Shown here piece after piece: positions 34,618 to 42,829 of a DNA stretch of 64,000 nucleotides (its first letter is position 1; every line of letters begins with the position of its first letter). The notes beneath the pieces are model-generated. The model was given only the letters and a program-made list of their open reading frames with translations, did not search any database and was not told the DNA's origin. The DNA comes from an uncultured Bacteroidales bacterium (lineage in GTDB: Bacteria; Bacteroidota; Bacteroidia; Bacteroidales; UBA932), in the NCBI GenBank assembly GCA_934726455.1, contig CAKVDS010000001.1:62001-126000 (forward strand). The letters are read 5' to 3'. Made by a program: the position numbers and the translations under genes.

Positions 34618-35640
34618 ATGAAACGTATTCTGGCTTATTTACTGCCTCTTATTGCCCTTGCCTCCTGCGGGACAGCGTCACAGTATGCTCAGCAGAGGTA
34701 TGTCGACGGTATATATGAGCGCATTGAACCGGCCCCGGAACCGGTTCAGATATACTCTAAAGAAGATTTCGAGCAGATGGCTGCGCAGGACATCGCCCGT
34801 AAGAACATACTGCGTGACACTGTGTATGTCCCGGTCTACGAATATAACTCATCTTCTGACTTCCTTTGGGGCCTGGGGACCGGCTTCGCCTTGTCATCAC
34901 CTTGGTACGGCCGCTGGTGGTGGGATGATTGGGCCTGGCGCTATGGATGGGACTGGTGGCGTTTCAGCGACCCTTGGTACTATGGTTATCATGGCTGGGG
35001 ATATGATCCGTGGTATTGGCGTCCTTGGAGATACGATCCGTGGTACTATGATCCATGGTATTACGACCCTTGGCGCTATGATCCGTGGTACGGGCCTTCT
35101 TATGGGCATCGCCATGACCCATGGCCGCCTAAGCCGGGGCTTTCCCCTGACGGAGGACGTTACTATGGAGAGCGTCGGGGAACACAGTCAAGCGGCACGC
35201 AGAGCGGACGGCCTGGCCGGAGCAATTATCGTCCGGGCGTGAGCGGAGGAAGTTACGGCTCAGCCGGCTCCTCCTCATACAACAGTTCCCGCCTTGTCCC
35301 ACGCTCCGGTTCCGGAAGTTCTTCTTCCGCCAGACCGAACTCTTCCTCCGGACGCGGCAATTCGAGAGTGACCCCGGGCCAGAACGGCTACAACTACTCA
35401 CGTGGATATCAGGGCCGCAGCTCTGGCGGCGGTTCAAGCAGCGGCAGCAGTTCGCGCAGTTACGAGCGCAGCAATTCCAGTGGAAATTCAAGCAGCTGGG
35501 GAAGCAGCAGCCGGAGTTCCGGTTCAAGTTATTCCGGCGGCTCGTCCTCAAGAAGTTACGGCGGTGGCGGCGGTTCGTCCTCGCATAGCGGCGGTGGCGG
35601 AAGCAGCAGCCATGGTGGCGGCGGCGGAAGAAGAAGGTAA
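34618..35640 (+). CDS. low-complexity W/Y/D- and S/G-rich lipoprotein
   Basis: This 340-residue lipoprotein has the lipobox ALASC (Cys18). A Trp/Tyr/Asp/Pro-rich middle (residues ~88-170) repeats DPWYY and DPWRY units. The last ~160 residues are almost only Ser, Gly, Arg, Tyr and His, ending in GGGG-SSSHGGGG-RRR. No enzymatic domain is seen. Such composition suggests a surface or extracellular adhesive or structural protein, possibly disordered, but that is inference. It lies 18 bases before the FadL-type gene and is probably co-transcribed with the lpx genes further on. Confidence 0.75.
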   Translation: MKRILAYLLPLIALASCGTASQYAQQRYVDGIYERIEPAPEPVQIYSKEDFEQMAAQDIARKNILRDTVYVPVYEYNSSSDFLWGLGTGFALSSPWYGRWWWDDWAWRYGWDWWRFSDPWYYGYHGWGYDPWYWRPWRYDPWYYDPWYYDPWRYDPWYGPSYGHRHDPWPPKPGLSPDGGRYYGERRGTQSSGTQSGRPGRSNYRPGVSGGSYGSAGSSSYNSSRLVPRSGSGSSSSARPNSSSGRGNSRVTPGQNGYNYSRGYQGRSSGGGSSSGSSSRSYERSNSSGNSSSWGSSSRSSGSSYSGGSSSRSYGGGGGSSSHSGGGGSSSHGGGGGRRR

Positions 35641-35658
35641 ATCTTAAAACGAAAGGAA

Positions 35659-37377
35659 ATGAAAAAGATAATACTATCAATCGTGGCTCTTGCAGCCGGC
35701 AGTATGGTTGCAGGCGCGCAGAATATGTACGATGCCATAAATTTCAGCCGTAACGATTATCTGGGGACTGCCCGTACGATGGCTCTCGGCAATGCCGTGA
35801 CTGCCATCGGCGGAGATCTCGGCACGGTGGGGATCAATCCGGCGGGTTCCGCTGTGGCCAATTATGGACAGTTGACAGTCACTCCCGGTTTCACCTTGTC
35901 TTCTGTAAGTTCCGCATATTCTGCAGAGGGGGATTATATGTACGGTGCCTTCGGCAAGACTACGCGTTCCCGCCTGTCCATGCCTAATCTGGGCATTTCC
36001 CTGGTGATGGAGACAGGGCGCCGGTCCGGGCTGAAGTCTTTCACCTTTGCTGTGGTATCCAATCAGACCGCACAGTATAATTACAGCGCCTCAGCCTACG
36101 GAGCCAATTCCAGAACTTCCAAGATGGCGGAGTTCGCAAGCGCCGCATCAGGTATAAGGGAAGATGTGCTGGCCAACTACAATTCATTCGACAACAGCGA
36201 TGTGTCCTGGGACGTGCTGACTGCATATCAGGCCGGGATGTTCGGCTCTTACGGCACTGACGGACGTTATGTGGGAGTGACGGAGATGATTTCTCCGGAC
36301 GGCTCTTACCATTATGTTCCGGGTGCGCTCCAACAGTCGTCCGCCATTACCAAGAACGGACATAAGAACGATCTTGTATTCAATTTCGGTTTCAACGTCT
36401 CCGACAAGTTCTTCTTCGGCTTCAATCTCGGCACCCCGGCTGCGGAGTACCGTTATTCCGAGGCTTTCTATGAGACGGCGATAGATATGGATGCATTTCC
36501 GATTTCGTTTATCGGCAGCGATGGCAAGGAGACGCTGACTGCTTTCAGGAGCGGTTCGTATTCTTATAATTATACGGCTGATATTGACGGTATCTATGCT
36601 AAATTCGGCTTTATCAGCACACCGGTGAAGGGCCTCCGTCTCGGTGCTGCGATACAGACTCCGACTGCCTACACGATCACGGAAAAATGGCAGTATGGCG
36701 CCTCTACATGGTTTGAGAACGGGCAGTTCAACGACAGCGCGACATCGCCTCGCGGCGAGTACACATATTGTCTCCAGTCTCCGTATATTGTCAATCTCGG
36801 TGCCGCTTACACTTTTGGCAGCCATGGTTTTGTGAGCGTGGACTATGAACTCACCGACTACAGCGTCATGCGTTTCTCCGAGCAGCACCCTGACTATCTG
36901 GCCGCTGACAGGTATTATGATCTCAATGAGGCCAACAAGTATTTCGCAGGTGTCTCACATGCTCTGCGTATCGGTGCCGAACTGCGTCTGACACCTGAAT
37001 TCTCACTGCGTGCGGGTTTGTCATCAGTGACTTCTCCGGAGCGCCACTGGACCAATAACGAGGGTGTTGACGTCACTGCCGATGATTTTCTCAATGATTT
37101 CAACTCCTACAGCGGCAGCATGAAAAAACTGGTGTCCCAGCACTACTATGGTGACAGGACGTCTTCACTTTCGTTCGGTTTCGGCTATTCGTCTCCGGGA
37201 TCTTTCTTCGCCGATTTTGCGGTGAAGTGCACAAAATATCCGGAGACAGTGTTCTCCCCTTATTACGATTACGACAATTACAATGCGGCCGGTTTGGAGA
37301 CAAACACCAAGTCACCGCGCATATCAAACAGACCAACTCTCTGGAATGCAGCCCTTACTTTTGGCTGGAGATTCTAG
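35659..37377 (+). CDS. OmpP1/FadL/TodX-family outer-membrane transporter
   Basis: This 572-residue exported barrel has a signal peptide (to about VAGAQ, residue 21). The mature N-terminus (NMYDAINFSRNDYLGTARTMALGNAVTAIGGD, GINPAGSAVANY) is typical of the FadL/OmpP1 family, where it forms a plug. The remainder is rich in amphipathic strands and ends WRF. FadL-type proteins carry hydrophobic molecules such as fatty acids across the outer membrane. The substrate is unknown. It is just upstream of lpxD (17 bases) and is likely in the same transcript. Confidence 0.85.
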   Translation: MKKIILSIVALAAGSMVAGAQNMYDAINFSRNDYLGTARTMALGNAVTAIGGDLGTVGINPAGSAVANYGQLTVTPGFTLSSVSSAYSAEGDYMYGAFGKTTRSRLSMPNLGISLVMETGRRSGLKSFTFAVVSNQTAQYNYSASAYGANSRTSKMAEFASAASGIREDVLANYNSFDNSDVSWDVLTAYQAGMFGSYGTDGRYVGVTEMISPDGSYHYVPGALQQSSAITKNGHKNDLVFNFGFNVSDKFFFGFNLGTPAAEYRYSEAFYETAIDMDAFPISFIGSDGKETLTAFRSGSYSYNYTADIDGIYAKFGFISTPVKGLRLGAAIQTPTAYTITEKWQYGASTWFENGQFNDSATSPRGEYTYCLQSPYIVNLGAAYTFGSHGFVSVDYELTDYSVMRFSEQHPDYLAADRYYDLNEANKYFAGVSHALRIGAELRLTPEFSLRAGLSSVTSPERHWTNNEGVDVTADDFLNDFNSYSGSMKKLVSQHYYGDRTSSLSFGFGYSSPGSFFADFAVKCTKYPETVFSPYYDYDNYNAAGLETNTKSPRISNRPTLWNAALTFGWRF

Positions 37378-37394
37378 AAACTTCTTGAAATTCA

Positions 37395-38381
37395 ATGGAA
37401 TTTACCGCTAGACAACTTGCCGAGGTTCTCAATGGGACAGTGGAAGGCAATCCTGGGGAGAAAGTCTCCTCATTCGCGAAGATAGAACACGGCAAGCCGG
37501 GGCAGCTCTGCTTCCTCGCCAATCCGAAGTACGAACAGTATGCCTACAGCAGCAAGGCTTCTGTCCTGCTTGTAAACAAAGACTTTGAACCGAAGCAACC
37601 TGTTGCTCCGACGCTTGTGAGAGTGGACAATGCCTATTCCGCACTGGCGGATCTGCTCAAATATGTGTCAGACCACAACAAGCAGTACAGGCGTCACCGT
37701 GGCCGCTGCCATATCGCATGGAATGCCAAGATAGGGAAAAGGGTCTCTGTCGGAGACTATGTCACAATAGGCAAGGGCTGCACTGTGGGCGACTGCACAA
37801 AAATATATGACAATGTCACAATCGGTGCCGGTACGAAGATAGGCTCCTACTGCATAATATATCCCGGGGTGCACATTTTCCCGGGGATGGTCATAGGCGA
37901 CCGGGTGATCCTGCATGCCGGCTGTATCATCGGAGATGACGGTTTCGGGAACGCCCCTCAGCCTGACGGCACTTGGCGCAAGATAGAGCATGTGGGCAAC
38001 GTGGTGATAGGCAATGATGTGGAGATAGGCTCGAATACGACTGTTGACAGGGCTCCGATGGAATCCACCATAATAGAGGACGGTGTCAGGATAGACAACC
38101 TTTGCCAGATAGCCCACAATGTCGTGGTGGGAGAGAATACGGCGATTGCTGCGCTTACAGGAATAGCCGGCTCTTCCAAGATCGGAAAGGGCTGCATTTT
38201 TGCCGGTCAGGTGGGCATTTCCGGGCATATCACGATAGCCGACAAGACTACGATATGCGCCAAGACCGGAGTTATCGGCAATGTGCGCAAACCGGGCCAG
38301 ACGCTCTTCGGTATCCCTGCCCTGCCGCACGGGACATACCTGCGGGCTTATGCCAAGTTCAAGCAGTCCGGTGAGGAATAA
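37395..38381 (+). CDS. lpxD: UDP-3-O-acylglucosamine N-acyltransferase
   Basis: This 328-residue acyltransferase makes the third step of lipid A synthesis. The N-terminal uridine-binding domain (~1-100, with FLANPKYEQYAYSSKASVLLV) is followed by a left-handed parallel beta-helix of hexapeptide repeats (I-G-x-x-V type; KRVSVGDYVTIGKGCTVGDC, NVVIGNDVEIGSNTTVDR). Part of the active site is seen in IDNLCQIAHNVVVGENTAIAA with the catalytic-type His. It heads lpxD-lpxC-lpxA. Confidence 0.96.
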   Translation: MEFTARQLAEVLNGTVEGNPGEKVSSFAKIEHGKPGQLCFLANPKYEQYAYSSKASVLLVNKDFEPKQPVAPTLVRVDNAYSALADLLKYVSDHNKQYRRHRGRCHIAWNAKIGKRVSVGDYVTIGKGCTVGDCTKIYDNVTIGAGTKIGSYCIIYPGVHIFPGMVIGDRVILHAGCIIGDDGFGNAPQPDGTWRKIEHVGNVVIGNDVEIGSNTTVDRAPMESTIIEDGVRIDNLCQIAHNVVVGENTAIAALTGIAGSSKIGKGCIFAGQVGISGHITIADKTTICAKTGVIGNVRKPGQTLFGIPALPHGTYLRAYAKFKQSGEE

Positions 38382-38392
38382 AAAATTTTTTC

Positions 38393-38400
38393 TATCTTTG
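38393..38400 (+). promoter_or_regulatory. possible internal promoter before lpxC
   Basis: TATCTTTG lies 7 bases before the lpxC ATG, preceded by an A/T-rich stretch but without a clear -33 box. It would give lpxC a very short leader. Confidence 0.45.
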
Positions 38401-38407
38401 CGCCCCG

Positions 38408-39304
38408 ATGAATCAACAGACAGTAATTAAGGAATACACCTTCGAGGGAAGAGGGCTTCACACAGGCTGTTACGCGCATCTTACCATCTGCCCTGCCCCG
38501 GAGAACTTCGGAATACGCTTCCTCCGTACAGATGTGGAGGTGGAAATTCCGGCGCTTGCCAGCAAGGTGAGCAGGACAGACAGAAGCACCACCATCTCAG
38601 AAGGAGATGTACAGGTGGTCACCATAGAGCACCTTCTTTCGGCCCTTACCGGGCTTGGTGTGGACAATGCTCTGATTAAGATAGACAACGTGGAAGTGCC
38701 TGTGCTTGACGGCAGCGCGGAGTGCTATGTGCGCGCGATTGCCCCGGACGGACTCCACGAACAGGCTGCCGAGAGACATTATATCACCCTCGGGGAAGAG
38801 GTCGAGGTCAGGGATGAAAGCACCGGCTCATGGGTCAAGATCACCCCGGCGGAAAGCCTCTCCTATGACGTGACCGTGGATTTCAATTCTCGCGTGCTCG
38901 GGGTACAGAAAGCCCATTGGAGCGAGAATGCCGACTATGTCGCCCAGGTCGCACCATGCCGCACCTTCTGCTTCTTCCATGAGCTCGAGGCCCTCGCATC
39001 AAGAGGACTTGTCAAGGGCGGGGATGTGGACAACGCGATAGTGATAGTGGAGCATCCGGTCACCAAGGAGCAGATAGACAAGATGTGTGTGCTTTTCGGC
39101 CAGCCGCGTCTCTCCGTTACGGACAACGGCTATCTGAGCAATCTCAAGCTTCATTTTCCGAACGAATGCGGCAGGCACAAACTTCTCGACCTGATCGGTG
39201 ACATGCGTCTCGTGGGAGGTTATCTCAAGGCTCATGTCAGTGCATATAAACCTGGCCATAGAATCAACAGCGCCGCCGCTCGGGCTGTAATGGAAAAAAT
39301 CTGA
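38408..39304 (+). CDS. lpxC: UDP-3-O-acyl-N-acetylglucosamine deacetylase, stand-alone form
   Basis: This 298-residue zinc enzyme makes the committed step of lipid A synthesis. Zinc ligands are His75 (TIEHLLSAL), His257 and Asp261 (GRHKLLDLIGD), with the C-terminal HKAGH-like loop AYKPGHRINSAAARA. In Bacteroidetes LpxC is commonly fused to FabZ in a protein of about 460 residues. Here the frame stops after MEKI, and lpxA begins three bases later, so the FabZ domain is absent. No FabZ remnant is visible in the gap. The other features are those of a normal, active LpxC. Confidence 0.95.
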   Translation: MNQQTVIKEYTFEGRGLHTGCYAHLTICPAPENFGIRFLRTDVEVEIPALASKVSRTDRSTTISEGDVQVVTIEHLLSALTGLGVDNALIKIDNVEVPVLDGSAECYVRAIAPDGLHEQAAERHYITLGEEVEVRDESTGSWVKITPAESLSYDVTVDFNSRVLGVQKAHWSENADYVAQVAPCRTFCFFHELEALASRGLVKGGDVDNAIVIVEHPVTKEQIDKMCVLFGQPRLSVTDNGYLSNLKLHFPNECGRHKLLDLIGDMRLVGGYLKAHVSAYKPGHRINSAAARAVMEKI

Positions 39305-39307
39305 GTT

Positions 39308-40120
39308 ATGGTAAAAATTCATCCTCTTGCGACCGTCAGCGCAAATGCAAAACTTGGCGATAATGTTGAGGTAGGACCTTACGCTTTCATAGATGACAAT
39401 GTCGAGATCGGCGACAACTGCAAGATATACCCTCATGCCAACATCTTTCCGTATGTGAAGATCGGCAACCATTGTGAAGTGTTTCCGGGGGCTGTAGTAG
39501 GCGGTGTTCCGCAGGATCTCAAGTTTGACGGCGAGGTGACTTACGTCGAGATCGGCGACTATGTGACCATCCGCGAGTGCGCCACCATCAACCGCGGCAC
39601 CAAGGCCAGCGGCAAAGGCGTGACAAAAATCGGCGATCACACCTTGATCATGTCTTATGTGCATGTGGCACACGACTGCCGTGTCGGCAACCATTGCATT
39701 CTCGTGAGCTATGTGGGTATCGCCGGCGAGACGGATGTGGATGACTGGGCCATCATCGGCGGCAACACTGCCGTGCACCAGTTCTCCCACATCGGCACCC
39801 ACGCCATGGTTGGCGGCTGCTCTGCGGTCAACAAGGACATCCCTCCATATTCGATATGCGGACGGACTCCGATATGTTATGCGGGCATCAATATAGTCGG
39901 CCTGCGCAGAAGAGGTTTCGAGTCAGACACTATCCGCAATATCAAGGATATCTATGATACGATCTACTATCAGGGAATGAACATCTCCGATGGCTGTGCC
40001 AGGGTGGAGGCCGGATTCCCGCAGTCGGTGGAGCGTGACAATATCCTCAACTTCATAAAGAACTCCAAGAGAGGTATCGTCCGTGCCGGCGATGTTTCCG
40101 CCAAGGGCGGCATCGACTAG
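39308..40120 (+). CDS. lpxA: UDP-N-acetylglucosamine acyltransferase
   Basis: This 270-residue protein has a hexapeptide-repeat beta-helix (KLGDNVEVGPYAFIDDNVEIGDNCKIYPH) and the LpxA-specific segments VGGVPQDLKF, TIRECATINRGT and YVHVAHDCRVGNHC. The last of these carries the catalytic-type His. A helical C-terminus follows. It adds the first acyl chain in lipid A synthesis. It is three bases after lpxC and two before the WbqC-like gene. Confidence 0.96.
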   Translation: MVKIHPLATVSANAKLGDNVEVGPYAFIDDNVEIGDNCKIYPHANIFPYVKIGNHCEVFPGAVVGGVPQDLKFDGEVTYVEIGDYVTIRECATINRGTKASGKGVTKIGDHTLIMSYVHVAHDCRVGNHCILVSYVGIAGETDVDDWAIIGGNTAVHQFSHIGTHAMVGGCSAVNKDIPPYSICGRTPICYAGINIVGLRRRGFESDTIRNIKDIYDTIYYQGMNISDGCARVEAGFPQSVERDNILNFIKNSKRGIVRAGDVSAKGGID

Positions 40121-40122
40121 GC

Positions 40123-40716
40123 GTGACCCTTACGATAGCATATTTCCCTCCGATAGAATACTTTGCGATTCTCGCAAAGTATTCTTCGGTTTATATCGAG
40201 GCCTGCGAGAACTACCAGAAGCAGTCTTATCGTAACCGCTGTCTGTTCTATGCTTCCGACGGAGTCCAGTCGCTTTCTTTTCCTGTGCGGCACAGGGCAG
40301 GCTCCATCAATATCCCTATCAAGGAAGTGGAGGTTGACTATTCCACGCCATGGGTGGCCAAGACAGAACGCTGCATAGACACTGCATACCGTTCTTCCGC
40401 GTTCTTCGAGTATTACCGCGATCCTCTTTTCTCCATTCTTGATTCGCACCCGGTGACGCTATGGGAACTTGACATGGCTCTGATCCGCTTTTTCATTGAC
40501 CGTCTGGGGCTCGTGACACAGTTGGTCGAGACTTCGTCGTATGTGGGGGCGGATGTGGATATACATCCTAAAAGGCCTGACTCAATCCTTTCTGAACTTG
40601 GATTGGACAGGCCTTATTATCAGGTGTTTGCGGATAAACTTGGATTCAAGCCAAACCTTTCCGTGATGGACCTCCTGTTCAACGAGGGGCCATCCGGTCT
40701 GGACTTTATTCTTTAG
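40123..40716 (+). CDS. WbqC-family protein
   Basis: This 197-residue protein opens TIAYFPPIEYFAILAKYS and has NYQKQSYRNRC, SFPVRHRAGSINIPIKEVEV and STPWVAKTERCIDTAYRSS, all features of WbqC-like proteins, which are often found with polysaccharide genes. Biochemistry is not settled. The start is GTG, two bases after lpxA; no ATG is nearby in frame. It sits as the last gene of the lpx cluster, and its end overlaps the convergent lipoprotein gene by 11 bases. Confidence 0.8.
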   Translation: MTLTIAYFPPIEYFAILAKYSSVYIEACENYQKQSYRNRCLFYASDGVQSLSFPVRHRAGSINIPIKEVEVDYSTPWVAKTERCIDTAYRSSAFFEYYRDPLFSILDSHPVTLWELDMALIRFFIDRLGLVTQLVETSSYVGADVDIHPKRPDSILSELGLDRPYYQVFADKLGFKPNLSVMDLLFNEGPSGLDFIL

Positions 40717-41152
40717 GCTCTTCGCCGCCTTCGCCCTCTTCGCCTTTTTCGGCATCCGGGTCATGAACCCAGTAGACTGCGCTCACTGCTCCCATGTTGC
40801 CTTTGCTGGAGAACATGTACAGCGCCAGACATACCTGATCATCCTTGCCCAAAAGCGCCAGCACCTCATCGTTTGTGAAGGCCTTTATGTCATTCTCGAA
40901 CATGTCACAGCCGTAGACGGTGGCATCGTAGTACGGGCCGTGGAAGGAATAGGTCTTGTCGAAGTCGATTTTGGACTTGAAATATTCTTCGATGGCTTTG
41001 CTTTGCTCTTCTTTTTTGTCCTCATCCTCTTCGCTGAGATAAATCAGTGTCTGGTATTGGAATGTGTAGTTGTCCACCTGGTCGAGGTCGCAGCCGGTGA
41101 GCATCAGCGCCCCGAAAAGCACAAAGGCTATTTTCTTGAAAAAGTGTTTCAT
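40706..41152 (-). CDS. small acidic lipoprotein of unknown function
   Basis: This 148-residue lipoprotein has the lipobox LTGC (Cys21) and a mature domain with YQTLIYLSEEDEDKKEE, YSFHGPYYDATVYGCDMFENDI and VCLALYMFSSKGNMG. The last ~17 residues are nearly all Glu, Gly, Lys and Pro. I do not recognise the family. It is read from its own TACTTTTG promoter, divergently from rimP-nusA-infB. Confidence 0.7.
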   Translation of the reverse strand: MKHFFKKIAFVLFGALMLTGCDLDQVDNYTFQYQTLIYLSEEDEDKKEEQSKAIEEYFKSKIDFDKTYSFHGPYYDATVYGCDMFENDIKAFTNDEVLALLGKDDQVCLALYMFSSKGNMGAVSAVYWVHDPDAEKGEEGEGGEEPKE

Positions 41153-41171
41153 TTTTATGTGTGATTTTGTG

Positions 41172-41203
41172 CAAAAGTACAAAATTTTGTGCGTTTCGGA
41201 AAA
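41172..41203 (-). promoter_or_regulatory. promoter of the acidic lipoprotein gene
   Basis: TACTTTTG on the minus strand (41179-41172) is preceded by TTTT at a 20-base spacing. It lies 19 bases before the ATG and interleaves with the opposing promoter of rimP. Confidence 0.6.
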
Positions 41204-41217
41204 TATTCTTACCTTTG
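41186..41217 (+). promoter_or_regulatory. promoter of rimP-nusA-infB
   Basis: TTTG at 41186-41189, 20 bases, then TACCTTTG at 41210-41217 match the consensus. The predicted leader to rimP is about 50 bases. Confidence 0.75.
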
Positions 41218-41275
41218 TGCTTGTGAGTGGATGGAAGGCCGGGCGGTCTTCCTTTTTTTTTAACGGATTGAATAT

Positions 41276-41554
41276 ATGGACCTGCTGAAATTCAAGGAAG
41301 TGGTGGAGAACGCCGCAAGAGAGCGAGGCTGCATCGTGGCCGACATGTCTCTCAATGACGATGACAATGTGTTTGAAGTGATTATCGACAAGGACGCATC
41401 TGATGTTGACCTTGCCGACTGCGAGTATGTCCACAGGGCGGTTCTGGCTGCTTTCGACAGGAACATTGAAGATTATGCCCTCACCGTGAGCTCTGCCGGG
41501 ATTGATGCCGCGGAGGCTGACGCGATACTGAATTCAACAAACGAAAACATATAA
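41276..41554 (+). CDS. rimP: RimP-like ribosome maturation factor, N-terminal domain only
   Basis: This 92-residue protein has the RimP N-terminal alpha/beta domain: LKFKEVVENAARERGC, NVFEVIIDKDASDVDLADCEYVHRAV and the LTVSSAGID segment that ends this domain. Full RimP proteins are about 150 residues with a C-terminal SH3-like domain. Here the stop follows 16 residues later and shares a base with the nusA ATG (TAATG), so no C-terminal domain can follow. The position before nusA and infB supports the identity. RimP aids late 30S assembly. Whether the half protein is active is open. Confidence 0.8.
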   Translation: MDLLKFKEVVENAARERGCIVADMSLNDDDNVFEVIIDKDASDVDLADCEYVHRAVLAAFDRNIEDYALTVSSAGIDAAEADAILNSTNENI

Positions 41555-42825
41555 TGGAAAAAGAAAAAGTAATCACCCTGATCGACGCGTTCAAGGACTT
41601 CAAGGAAGAGAAGAACATTGACCGTCCGGTTATGATGCAGGTGCTCAAGGATGTGTTCCTGACCCAGATAGCCAAGACATACGGCTCGGCTGACAACTTC
41701 GATGTCATCGTCAATGTGGACAAGGGTACTTGCGAGATCTACCAGAACTTCGATGTCGTGGAGGAAGTGGAGAATCCGAATTCGGAGATCACCCTTGAGG
41801 GGATACGCGAGGATGGCGGAGACGCCGATGACTACGAGGTGGGTGACCAGTACTCCAAGAGGCTGCCGCTTGCGGCTTTCGGACGCCGCGGTATCCTGAA
41901 CATCAGGCAGAACCTTCAGGGCCGTATCATGGACATAGAGAAGGCGAATGTATTCAAGAAATACTCGGAGAAGGTCGGTGAACTCTTCTACGGGGAGATC
42001 TATCAGACCTGGTCCAAGGAGGTGCTGATCCTTGATGAAGACGGCAACGAACTCCACATCCCGAAGTCGGAGCAGATTCCGGGCGAGAGGTTCAAGAAGA
42101 GTGATTCTGTCAAGGCTATCATCAAGAGCGTGGAGATGAAAAACAATACCACGCCGTACATAACATTGAGCCGCACATCCAACGAGTTCCTCGAAAGGCT
42201 CTTCGAGCAGGAGGTTCCGGAGATTGCCGACGGTCTCATCACAGTCAAGAAAGTCGTCCGTGTGCCTGGCGAGAGGGCCAAGGTTGCCGTCGAGTCTTAT
42301 GATGACCGCATCGACCCTATCGGCGCCTGCATCGGTGTCAAGGGCAGCCGAATCATGGGCATCGTGCGCGAGCTCCGCAACGAGAATATAGATGTCATCC
42401 AGTGGTCACAGAATCCGAAACTCATGATTCAGCGTGCGCTCAGCCCGGCGATGGTCTCAGCCATAGAGATGGGGGACGGCCCGGAGGACAAGGTGAAGGT
42501 GTTCATGCTGCCGGATCAGGTCAGCAAGGGTATCGGACGCCATGGTGTCAATATCCAGCTTGCCGGCATGCTTGTGGGACGCGAGATAGAGGTCTACAGG
42601 GAACTTCCGAAGGGTGAGGATTCGGATGATGAGGAGGATGTACTGCTCAGTGAGTTCTCTGACGTGATCGACCAGTGGGTGATCGACCGTCTCGAGTCTA
42701 TCGGCTGCGACACGGCCAAGAGCGTGCTCGCTCTCACCCCGGAGGATATCGCCAAGCGGGCGGATCTTGAAGATGAGACCGTCGCGGATGTCTTCAGAGT
42801 ATTAAAAGCAGAATTCGAGGATTAG
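41554..42825 (+). CDS. nusA: transcription termination/antitermination factor NusA
   Basis: This 423-residue protein has the NusA layout: an N-terminal RNA polymerase-binding domain (~1-130), an S1 domain (RIMDIEKANVFKKYSEKVGELFYGEIYQ onward), and two KH domains with DPIGACIGVKGSRIMGIVREL and MLPDQVSKGIGRHGVNIQLAGML. A short C-terminal helix-hairpin (LESIGCDTAKSVLALTPEDIA) ends the protein. It starts on the last base of rimP and is followed by infB after four bases, the conserved nusA-infB operon. Confidence 0.97.
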   Translation: MEKEKVITLIDAFKDFKEEKNIDRPVMMQVLKDVFLTQIAKTYGSADNFDVIVNVDKGTCEIYQNFDVVEEVENPNSEITLEGIREDGGDADDYEVGDQYSKRLPLAAFGRRGILNIRQNLQGRIMDIEKANVFKKYSEKVGELFYGEIYQTWSKEVLILDEDGNELHIPKSEQIPGERFKKSDSVKAIIKSVEMKNNTTPYITLSRTSNEFLERLFEQEVPEIADGLITVKKVVRVPGERAKVAVESYDDRIDPIGACIGVKGSRIMGIVRELRNENIDVIQWSQNPKLMIQRALSPAMVSAIEMGDGPEDKVKVFMLPDQVSKGIGRHGVNIQLAGMLVGREIEVYRELPKGEDSDDEEDVLLSEFSDVIDQWVIDRLESIGCDTAKSVLALTPEDIAKRADLEDETVADVFRVLKAEFED

Positions 42826-42829
42826 GATA

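Noticed and set aside
36184..36888. 234-codon open frame antisense to the FadL-type gene
   Set aside because: No domain or start signal; the opposing barrel protein explains the DNA.
41276..41554. rimP broken by a frameshift
   Set aside because: The nusA start overlaps the stop and nusA is complete, so no C-terminal coding sequence follows in any frame.
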